Positions 54,701-64,000 of a DNA stretch of 64,000 bases are shown piece after piece. The stretch covers positions 62,001 through 126,000 of the forward strand of contig VDMD01000051.1 in NCBI GenBank assembly GCA_007026445.1, read 5' to 3'. The translations under genes and the position numbers were made by a program. The stretch's first letter is position 1; each line of letters begins with the position of its first letter. The notes beneath the pieces were generated by a model. That model ran no database searches, had not been told where the DNA came from, and was given only the letters and a program-made list of their open reading frames with translations. The stretch comes from Schizophyllum amplum (taxonomy: Eukaryota > Basidiomycota > Agaricomycetes > Agaricales > Schizophyllaceae).

Positions 54701-55955
54701 CGCCAGCGACTACGGATATCACGTTGGCAACCTTTTGTGGCGCGGGCACTTCGACGGCAACGGTCAGGCAGCCGTAAACCTATCGATATCGGGCGGCTTC
54801 AATTTCGCTGCGGCTGCGTGGGTCAACGATGTCTACCTCGGTGCCACAGAGGGTGGTACGATGCCGACAAGAAACGTGTCGTGGGCTTTCCCCGAAGGTT
54901 CATTGACGGAGGGTGACAATGTCATCACGGTCCTTCAGGAGTGAGGACTTGTCCGGTATCGAGAGTAGAGCTAACGTTCATATTTCCTGGTAGTCATATG
55001 GGCTTCAACCTGGCAGGCGAGTAACGGCATATTCCTGTGAACACTGCTGACTTCCTGCACAGGTCAAGTCGTATGCTGTTCGCCTGGTGGCCGTCAGCGC
55101 GACATTCAGTCTCCGAGGGGCATCGAGGTCAGTCTGATCTTCAAGCGCATGGCTTTCTTCTTACACTGTTTCCCCCAGGGCTACTATCTTCTGGGGAGCG
55201 ACAACTCGAGCGTAGACCAGTTTACTTCTTGGAAGGTACAAGGCAACTTTGGCGGCGAGGATTATCCAGACAAGACGAGGAGGATCTTCAATGAAGGTAT
55301 GTCTTCTCCAATGAAGATGTTAGCCAATATTTCATCATCATAAAGGCGGGCTTTTCGGAGAGGTAAAGCACAACAGCATACGTCAAGGATCGCATGTTGA
55401 TCCATCATGCGCAGCGTATGGGATACCACCTTCCTGGATACGATGATTCGGACTGGGAGACGAAGAGCCCTTGGGATGCCATCGACAAGCCTGGGGTGCG
55501 CCGCTCCCTCGCAATGATCTGTTGTTTCGCTTATGTTGCTCACAGGTTGCATGGTACCGCACGACGTTTGATCTTGAACTACCAGAGGGCCACGACATTC
55601 CGATGTCATTCGTCTTCTCAGATGACACCGGCTATTACCGAGGTACCTTCTTGTACCATAGAGCTCGAATCTTCCGTTTGTTGACTCGTCGGATGCAGCC
55701 CAACTCTACGTTAACGGCTGGCAAATGGGCAAGCGAGTTGCCAACTTGGGCCCGCAGACGGCCTTCCCTGTGCACGAGGGCATCCTCAACTACCGTGGCA
55801 GCAACACGCTCGCTCTATCCCTCTGGAGCCTTGGAAGTGCGCCAGAGGATCTCTCGATTCCTTCACTCACGCTGCAGCCAAGCGGGACGTACAGCGGTGG
55901 TGTCGGGGGTGTGGAGGTGAACAACCCGGAGTGGGAGGATCGGCAGGCGTGGTAA
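51736..55955 (+). CDS. lacA: Secreted GH35 beta-galactosidase
   Basis: A multi-exon gene (at least a dozen introns of about 45-100 nt) encoding a large GH35 enzyme. A signal peptide is evident ([17 protein letters not shown]). The catalytic TIM barrel shows the family marks: [27 protein letters not shown] spliced to [16 protein letters not shown] spliced to VENEF (acid/base region), and FPEFQGG (nucleophile). [11 protein letters not shown] and TSYDVGAAI follow. Downstream are the beta-rich domains ([50 protein letters not shown]). The enzyme removes terminal galactose from plant wall polysaccharides outside the cell. I checked the frame across the catalytic exons and found it consistent; not every 3' exon border was resolved. 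Confidence 0.9.
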
Positions 55956-56065
55956 ATGCATATAGACCTGTCTGTAGTTGCAGTAAATTTTAATTTGGAT
56001 ACGAGAAATTCAAACTTAGTTCACATTCTTCGGTCCGACGCATCCGACCATTGACCGCCACCGTC

Positions 56066-57111
56066 ATGATTGGCCCCGAGCTCCCTCCCCATCTCCAGCG
56101 CCCAAAGGCTCAGAACGACGAGAGCGACGAGGAGGATGACTATATGCCAGAGCTCCCCCCGGACCTAAAGCCTTCCGCCTCCCAGTCACTTGCGCAGTCA
56201 GCGCCCTCGACGTCCAAACCCGCACCGCCGGCGCGCAAGCCTTCGCCCGCGGCACCGGCACGAACGTCTCATAATCATGACTATGATGAATCCGACGACG
56301 ATGTTGGACCACAACCGCTACGTGCTCCTCCAGTGCAGCATGACGAGAACGAGGGCATTCGCCGCTTCATGGAAGTAGAGCGCCGGCGGCGCGAGGAAGC
56401 AGAGGTGTGTATCTCTTACCTTCCTGAACATCTTATCTCTGACTCGTCTGCAGAATGCAGCAAAGCCCCAGGCACCCAAACGAGAAGAATGGATGCTCGT
56501 CCCGCCGTCTGCTAGCGAACTTCTTTCCAGTGCGTCCGCTTGCTCCCCCTCTACATCATTGCTCAATGAACGCTCAGATATCGACCCAACGAAGAAGCGA
56601 ACATTCTCTTCCTCTACCGTTCCCAAGGGCAACGGAAAGAACGAACCAAACCTGTGGACAGAGACCCCGCAAGAACGTTTGCAGCGTCTCAAGGACGAAG
56701 TAGATGGCCGCCGCAAGCGCGCCGTCAACCCTACCCCCGACGAAGACGACGACAACGACAGAAACAAGCGCCGAAAAGTTGAAGAAGATTACCAGCGGAA
56801 CATTGGCGCCAGCGTGGAAGAGCACACCGTGCGTATACGATCTGCACCATAGAAGCGGTCAAGCTAACTTCCGTTTGCAGAAAAAGATCCGCGGTCCGTC
56901 ACTGACTGACGCTCATCTCCAGCGCGAGAAGGAGAAGGCGCGTACCAAGTCGAAAGAAGAGGAGGAGCCTGAAGCCATCTGGGATCGCGAGCGCGACCTG
57001 GGCGTTGGAGGACGCATCTTTTCTGACGGTGAACGTCGGAAAGCGCTTAAGGACGCTCGCTCAGGTCTTGGCGATCGCTTCGGAAGTGGCACCACAGGTC
57101 GATTCATGTAA
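56066..57111 (+). CDS. GPALPP/DUF3752-type protein
   Basis: Exons 56066-56404, 56454-56828 and 56881-57111 give 314 residues without frameshifts. The N-terminus has the short Gly-Pro-x-Leu-Pro-Pro motif (IGPELPP, then MPELPPDL), acidic Ser/Asp stretches and a charged helix (RRFMEVERRRREEAE). The middle has the family block EEWMLVPPSASELL, then LWTETPQERLQRLKDEV. The C-terminus is basic and Glu-rich, ending FGSGTTGRFM. The domain is widespread in eukaryotes, and its function is poorly known. The composition suggests a nuclear protein. Confidence 0.8.
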
Positions 57112-57216
57112 CTCCCTCGCAGAATGCGCATTTTGTGCTGGCTCTTACCCGGAGGGCATGGGACTGACACGAGACTCGACAGCGGGGTGTTCGTAAGTGA
57201 AAAGCAAGAAGTTCTT

Positions 57217-59711
57217 CTAGCCCTTGACGATGTACTCTCCCATTTCTGGCTCGTCCAAGGAAACGACCACATCCTTCGGCAGCGCCTGCGCGATCTCATG
57301 CCTGAAAGAACGAAGTTCAGCGAACTCACAGCTAAAGATAAAACCGATTTACTCACTTCTCCGCTAGATGATCCATCACGTCCTCTGGGTCGCCTGTACT
57401 TTCACAGTGCACACACATCACCCGGGCCAGAGGTGCCTTCGTGGCGCTTCGCTTCCGCCGGTCCTGCTTGGCTGTACCAGGTACATGCCACTGCTCGTCC
57501 CGCGCCGCTGCAGCGCGCAGCGCATCCTCCTGGCTCAGGACTTTCAGTGCAGGCTTCCCGCTCGTGCATAACCGCGTCCAGCGGTCGGCCGCTTGCGCAT
57601 GCCTCACCTACAGTGGAGTCAGTGAGTAGTCCCTTCAATTTTCGGTGAACAGACTCACCGCCTGGTACCACTGCATGACGCGCCGGCTCCCCCGCTTGCA
57701 GCAGCCCGTGCACTCGAGCCATGTCCCGCGCGCCTCCATGTCCTTCGCGGTCGCTGTATCCGGGTCCAACCCGCAAAGTGATACGACCTCTCGCGCTGAC
57801 TCGTGCGCCGCCGCGTCGAATACGACGCGCTCACCCTTCCAGTTCCATGGTGTCTTGCCCAGCAGCCGGACAATCTCGTTCTTCTCGCTATGCACCTGCG
57901 CAGGCGCTCGGGATGCGTGCGAGGTGATCAAGATACGCGGGTAGCCGATGGCGGAGATCACCCCCGAGGCTGCCTTGGAGCTGGCATCGGGGGGATTGCA
58001 TTTGAAGAACGTCGTCGCCAGCTGCAGTTCCTCCGCGGTCGTCGTACGCTTAAGGGCCTTCGACATGATGCCAACCAGGTCTGCATCCTTGGCCGTCTTC
58101 CACTTCTCGCCAACCTCCTTGGCCAATCCTTCGATTTTGTCCCTCAGCTCATAATGCAACCGGAAGTAACGCGCCTCCATGACCTTTTGGAATTGAGGCG
58201 ACAGGATCAAGTCACAAACCGGTGGGTAGATGGCGTCCGGCGGGAGGCCGCTGATGTGCATGTCCCATTGGGCATCGATGAACTTGCCATAGGTCTGCAA
58301 GTTGTCGGAGCGCTGCTTTTTCCGGCGGTCGACTTTGTGCTGTTCAAGGAACCGCATGATTTCGTCCTTGATGACGGGAATATCTGGAGAAAATCAGCAT
58401 CGCTAGCGCTTCACGTCCGACAGACGGCCACAAACTGACCGTCATCCTCTAGTTCTTCTGCCGTCGCGACTAGTGGATGTCTGGATAACTTCACCTGGGC
58501 ATGTTGCATCTCTCGTTCCCACTTCGTCTTTCTGAAACATTCGTATATCCTTCATGTACCCAGTGAGCATCGTGCGCAATGATTTGTGACGCATAACTCA
58601 CTGCCAACGACGGACTTCAAGCATTTTCTTCTCCCTTTCGAGGTGGGGAGCATCTGCTGCCGCCCGCGCCTCAGCGCATGCATCCGTGAACTTCAACCTC
58701 TGCATGAGCACTGCCACAGTGAATGTGGTTTACGAAACTTACCGCAATGACGCTTAGCCGACGTGCATACGACACCTTGCCCCACTTTTCCAGCGCATCG
58801 GGACGTTTTGCAACAGCTTTGTACTCATCGTTGTAGGTCTTCAGGTCCTTCTTGAGGATATAAAGGCGCGCTGTCTCGTAGTCAGCGTCTTGCTCGCGGA
58901 AAACACTTTGCAGGATGCTCACAGCCAACATAGATCATGGGAACCAGGTCACGGACTTCTCGTAGACGCAATACAGGGACGTTCGTGTTATAGTCGGTCA
59001 AGTCCACTTCTGTGAAGCTTTTGGGATGACCGTCAGGCCTATAGCGTCCAGGCAATCAGCGAGATCTCACTTTTGGCGCAGGCATTTATCGCAAAAGCGG
59101 ACCATCAGACACCAAGCCATCGTCCTCCACTCAGGGGAAGCACAGAACTGAACAAAACAATAAACAAATGCATAAATGGACAATAGGCTTGAAACATACG
59201 CTGCAATGATCACCAAAGACTCTCTCTGCGTAGTCGATCTCATCGTATTCCTCTGGCTTGGGCGGTAGCTTAGGAGTGTTCGCCAGAACGGCTCTCCAGA
59301 CGGGCGCAAACGAGCTGTCCAAAATCACACAGCGAAGTGCCTTTGACGCGCGCGCGAGGTTAAGTAGGTCGACGGCATATAGATAGTCGAAGATCTGGTC
59401 AATGGTGGTTGATCAGAGGCTCAACATTACCAGTTGTACTGAGCACGACGCACCTCGAACAAGATATCAATCGGGACGTCCTTTAGAGCACCATTCTGTT
59501 CGAAATTTTTGCTGAGGACGCGTCGCTTCTTAGTGACGCGCTTTTCGGGTGAAGAATTGCGTGGCACGGCGACAGAGGCGCATCTCTTCAGCCTCGAGCT
59601 TCGACGCGGTGGTGCCGCCGCTGTAGAATCATCTGTAGAAGACATTTGGGTCGCAGGTTGGGGTTCGTGACCATGGATGCTCGGGCTTTGCTGGTTATGA
59701 GTGCTCGACAT
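57217..59711 (-). CDS. F-box protein
   Basis: A multi-exon gene starting MSSTHNQQS. A basic, Arg/Lys-rich leader precedes the F-box, which is split by an intron: LKDVPIDILFE joined to IFDYLYAVDLLNLARASKALRCVIL. FAPVWRAVLANTP and the Cys-containing segment VFGDHCS / FCASPEW follow, a layout common in Agaricomycete F-box expansions. The F-box would bind Skp1 and recruit a target to an SCF ubiquitin ligase. The long C-terminal part has charged helices (YETARLYILKKDLKTYNDEYKAVAKR) and a Cys-rich segment (WLECTGCCKRGSRRVMQWYQA). It ends YIVKG after a last intron. The frame changes by one base near 58931 without an obvious intron. Confidence 0.78.
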
Positions 59712-60529
59712 GGAAGACAGGAGGAGCAAACGAGGATTCGGAAATTCGATCGAATAACGCGACTGAACACAGCGGCATAACGTGACCGTGACTCTACTCT
59801 CGGATCCGATCGGCAATCACCGGTTGGCCCACTGGACCCACAGGGGCAACACAAAGCAGACATCCTTCGATACACAAGTTTACCGAGACCTTACCAGGAC
59901 CTCATATATCACACTGTCCCTCATCTTGTGAAGTTAGTCATGACAACAGATAATACTTTAGACACATGAAAGCAAACAGAAAGAGATGGAACAGGGAACG
60001 ATGCTGCTGGCTGCAGAAGAGGGGGGGAATGCGTATGTATGCAGGTCGACGTCGCGACCGATGAGTTGTTGTTGTGTGTGCGTACGTGGGTCTGGTATGA
60101 GTGCTGAAGTCCGCGTGCGGGATAATAGATACAGGGGCTATGAACCAGCGATGGTGAGACTCCGGTACACCGTCCGACCGCGCACCGCACGCTGCACAAA
60201 CCAAACGAGCGCCCGGCGCCCGCCCGATTGTAGAGTAGAGAAACGAGCGTGCAGGAGCCGTGCGAATATGCTGCTGATAATTATGCTTTGAAAACGAATG
60301 AGCGGGTATCCTTCACGAAGAAGAGAGATGGGGAAACTAAAGAAAGTCTGTGCGGTACTTGCGGAGGAACTGGGGAGGAGTGTGTGTGTGGTCGATACCG
60401 ATGTGACCCGCGAGCCAGGCGCGTTATTCTGCTATTCCACCCGGAGGTCGAAGACAGTTGGCGTATGGGATAAACAGATATAGTGAACGTATAGATAAGT
60501 TTTGGCCGGGCGCGTCAAGATGCATTGTA
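59712..60529. other. Intergenic, no supported gene
   Basis: Between two minus-strand genes; it holds the 3' end of one and the promoter of the other. Short frames only. Confidence 0.5.
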
Positions 60530-63355
60530 TCAAACAAAGAATTGAGTGCTGTATAACTCGTCAGTCAATGAAGACACCTCAGCTTGTCAAGATACGCACT
60601 GGATCCGACTAGCGGCATGGACCTCCATCTCCTCCATTTTGTACGAGTTCAGCTCCTCCTTGATTGACTGCGCCAACGCGGGCGTCAACCGGCTCCATGT
60701 CGCAGGCTCGCTTCGCCTGTCGTACACGAACTTCGGGAACGTCTCCCACAGCGACAGCGCGTTCGAGAAGGCGGGGGACTTTGCAGGCGTCGTGGCCGAG
60801 CGATGCGTCAGCGACGGCGCCTTCGCCATCGTCGACAGAGCGGGTGCGGACGAGTTGGGGTGGATAAAGATGGCGGACGTACGGTCACCTCCGCCGCCGC
60901 TCGGCGACGGTGAGGCGATGTCGTGGTGCTCCTTGATCGGCGAGTCGATGCTGAGGGAGGAGTCGAAAGAAAGGGGTGGCAGGGATGGCGAGATGCCCGG
61001 GGTCGACGTGTTGTGCGCACTGGAGTGATGCGACGAATGCGACCCATGCCGGTGTAGTCCGTCGATATGATCGGGATCTGGCGAGGGTATGCGCGCCAGA
61101 GGGCCCAACTCGTTCGATTGCTGCGGGTGGGAGTTGTACGAGTTCGAGCGCACCCGGGTCGCAGGCGACGCGCTGTCCGTCAGGTATACATGCTGATTGT
61201 AGGACGAAGCATCTGCACACGAGGTTAGCTTCGACGCCGTAAAAGTTGTTAGCCACGCACTCTTCAGGATGCCCTTCTTGGGCACCTTGCCGCGTTCCGG
61301 GTCGCGCGGCGGCTGTATCGGCGGCTCATACTGCACGAACTGGAACTGACCGGTCTCGCTGTCCAAGCTCAGACGCTGGATCGCAGCCGCAGACACGCCA
61401 TACGCGGTGACCGGCTGGGTGATCGTCACGTCCTCCTCGTACTCCTCTGCAACGTCGTCGTCCCGGCCATCCCAGTCCTCGTCGTCGTTCCACCCGTCGT
61501 GCGTCGCACCGTATGCGGGCCCATGGTGGTCGTCGCTCCGATCATCGTCGTCGTCCTCATCTTCCTCCACAATCACGCGCGTGCCGTCCTCCGTGACACG
61601 CACCATGCTGCCGCCCTTCACTGGCGACGCAGACCCTTGTCGAGTATGCGTGTTGCGGTCCCACGTCGCAACCCCAGCAGCGCTCCCGCCTGCCGCTGCG
61701 TTCTGGGCTGCCTCCGCCTCGGCCTTCGCCTTCGCAGCCGCCTCCGCGTTCGTCTTCAGCGTGTGCTGTCGCGCCAGCTTCGCCGCTGGACTCAACCCCG
61801 TCATTTCCGGGCCATTCCAGTCGTTGCCTATCCTGTCCATCTCCGCGGTGACATGGGAAACGCTAGCCTCGCTTGCCTCGCCCTTGCCCTTCTTCTTCTT
61901 CGACTTCTTCCCGTCGCCTCCTTCCTTCTCCTTCTCCTTGTCCTTGAACAGCGACGTGATGCCCGCGAGCGAGTTGCGTCGAGCGAGCTTGCCCATCGAA
62001 CCCAGTTTGCGGATCATGACACTTGCGCTGCTGACAGTCGAGGAGAGCGAGATGTTGTCTGTGCTGGCGTTGAACCGCCGGTTGAAGAGAGAGCGACTCT
62101 TCTTTGTCTGGACCGTCGCCGTCGATGCACCATCGTCTTGCCCAGGGTCCGCGCCCATAGGCGCTTTGCCTGCCGAGACGGGCTCCTTCTTGCCGTTCGC
62201 AGGACGGCCATTGGCGAACGCGGACGCCTTGATCGACGCGTCGTCGTCGTCCTCGTTTTCCTCCTGCAGAGTCTGAGAGGCGTTGAGCGATAGTGCGCGT
62301 CGTAAACGTCCCTTGAGACCGCTGCGGTGCACATCCTTCCCTGCTGCTGTCATGTCCGACGGGGCGGAAGACATGAACTGAGCAAGATCGCTGTCATCGC
62401 GGGACATGCGCTTCTCAGCGGTGCTGCTGGTGACACCCTGTGAGAGCGGGGATGGGCGCGCGACGCGTGCTTGTGAAGTTGATGTCACGGTGGAAGGCGT
62501 GGATGATGCGGACGTGCCTGACGATACTGAGGGTGATCGTCCCTGTCGTAGGCTACCCGTCGCAGTCGAGGACGATGAGCTCGAGCCCGTGCGATGGTGC
62601 GGCGAGCGGGATGGCTGCGGCTGGGGCGATGGCGTATTGTTTGGCGACATTCTCCGGCCGCCGGGCCCGACGGGAGACGGCACATTCTGTCCGCTGTGAT
62701 TGCTGTTCGTACGCTGTCGGCCACCGCTGCCGTTCGAATTGAGAGAGGACGAGGAGCCGGCGGCCTCTGGCCGAGCGTATGGGGCCTGATGAGCGGGCGG
62801 AGGGCGCCATTCGCCATTATCCGAGGAAGAGTGTGACGCTTGGCGATTTGGCCTGCGATAGGGATGGAAGCCGGCAAACTGCTGTCCTGGTGGACCCTCG
62901 GGTGAGCTTCCTGTGCGCGGGTTGGGGGGAGGAGTGCCGGAAGGAAATGGATTGAACGTGTTTTGGGAGAAAAAGTCCTGTCCGCCCGCGCCCTGCGGTG
63001 TGCGGGGCTGGTTCGGGTGCTGCATCTGAGGCGGCATCGGATAGCCTTGCTGCATCATCATCTGGTGGTACGCCCACTGCGCGATCTGGGCGTTGGCGGG
63101 GTCCAGGTATGGCTGAGGCGGGTATGGCTGCTGCTGCTGCTGCTGTTGCTGCGGCTGCTGCTGATTTTGATAGAAGGACGGGTAGAATGGTTGGGCGGCG
63201 ATGGAGGGCGTCCAGGATCCCTGGGGCTGCTGCTGCATGACGAAGGGCTGACCCGGGGCTTGCTGTGCTTGGGAGTGCTGACGCTGGGGCTGGGGTGGCT
63301 GGAAAGGCGGCTGCGGGGTGTCCGCTGGCGAAGAGCGCTGCTTTGGCGCGTCCAT
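60530..63355 (-). CDS. Large low-complexity protein with Bni4/Afr1-like C-terminus
   Basis: Three exons: 61261-63355, 60600-61212 and a 19-nt last exon 60530-60548. The N-terminal half is Gln/Pro-rich with a run of about eight Gln, then long Ser-rich regions and a Lys-rich patch (KDKEKEKEGGDGKKSKKKKGKG). KVPKKGILK lies at the first splice. The C-terminus reads VYDRRSEPATWSRLTPALAQSIKEELNSYKMEEMEVHAASRI, and the last exon adds HTQFFV. This resembles the conserved tail of fungal Bni4/Afr1-type proteins, as I remember it, with an HTHFF-like end. Those proteins recruit protein phosphatase 1 to the bud neck or site of polarity. An in-frame ATG at 63403 is an alternative start. Confidence 0.7.
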
Positions 63356-63403
63356 GGCGTTATCTCTGGGCGTATTCCAGTCTACAGGTGCAAGAACAGC
63401 CAT

Positions 63404-64000
63404 AAGGCGCACGGGTAGCTCGCTGTCGACGTCCGGCGCGCGCGCAACGCTGTCGAATTATTCGGGTCGTGGGCGTTCCGGACAACGGCCAGACTGTGCC
63501 AAACATCAGCAAAGCGGCGGGCGGTCGGGCGACGTGTCACGCACGCACCGGTATGTATATTCAGTGTCCGCGACCGGAGGACGAAAGGAGAACGAGAGGA
63601 GAACAAATGTGGTTGGCGCTGTGGTCGGCGTCGAGAAACCCGCCGAGGATGGTAACCACTCAATTTGCAAATTCGCACGCTTAGTCAGCCACCCACGCTT
63701 GTCACTAACTCGCTTCAACTGAACCATAGCATCTCGTTTCATTCACTTTCATTGTCTTCTTTCGCCTTCAAATATGCAGGAGACTCCACAAAGACCATGC
63801 CTCCGACCACCCCAACCGCAACGGTGCAGTCTGAGTTATCGCACAATGCATCACGCCCATATCGCCAACCCATGTATAGACTAGCTCAGGACTCGCACCC
63901 CCCGCACTAACCGCCTTTCGTACCCCCTTGCGCTGCGTCTCTCTCCACGGCCTCAAAAATTCAGCAGCATATTTCGCCCTGCATGCGCCCCGGACCAACT
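63404..64000. other. Window end, no supported gene
   Basis: Contains the promoter side of the Bni4-like gene. Short frames around 63665-63910 have no recognisable content. A gene could begin here and continue outside the window. Confidence 0.4.

Noticed and set aside
1..64000. A CRISPR array or prokaryotic operon
   Set aside because: No regular repeat-spacer pattern is seen, and the spliced eukaryotic genes exclude a prokaryotic source.

Overview
This window looks like nuclear DNA of a basidiomycete, probably an Agaricomycete. It is GC-rich, its genes carry many short introns of about 40-65 nt with GT[A/G]NGT donors and YAG acceptors, and its recognisable proteins are fungal. It falls into two parts: a repeat-dominated part (about 1-38.9 kb) and a compact gene-rich part (about 39-64 kb).

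Repeat part. At 0.9-1.4 kb lies a TA-flanked MITE. At 2.8-7.45 kb a G-rich block is split by a nested pair of short LTR elements that carry gag only (4158-7153). At 7.9-11.9 kb there are solo LTRs, an uncharacterised spliced gene, and two short LTR-like units (9415-9537 and 11698-11850). Each of those units contains a complete tRNA-like cloverleaf inside TG...CA ends with a 5-bp target duplication. At 11.9-19.2 kb is a decayed Ty1/copia element. A third gag-only element with identical LTRs interrupts its integrase, and a solo LTR interrupts its RNase H. At 19.5-22.9 kb are a gag fragment, a broken hAT transposase gene split cleanly by a 1,005-bp CACTA-type hairpin element, and the tail of another copia polyprotein. 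At 23.3-36.85 kb is a direct and inverted patchwork of one repeat family (about 2.2 kb when full length) with no recognisable protein. Its modules A, C, D, F, E, S, T and H keep their order and spacing, and several are palindromes that differ between copies by compensatory changes. At 36.3-38.6 kb are a degenerate TTAGG-type tract, a possible TIR element and a second TA-flanked MITE.

Gene part. In order: YOP1 (-), OST5 (+), RPA12 (-), an unknown gene (+), a KCS1-type inositol hexakisphosphate kinase (+), a Dbf2/Sid2-type kinase (+), an ArfGAP (-), a secreted GH35 beta-galactosidase (+), a GPALPP/DUF3752 protein (+), an F-box protein (-) and a large low-complexity protein with a Bni4/Afr1-like C-terminus (-). 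Several otherwise conserved genes show isolated one-base frameshifts in diagnostic motifs. This suggests uncorrected sequence indels at least as much as gene decay.

How parts relate. The gag-only elements share LTR tips and a half-initiator-tRNA-Met primer site with the copia element, which suggests they were mobilised in trans. The strongest novel signals are the tRNA-bearing LTR-like units and the structured 2.2-kb repeat family.
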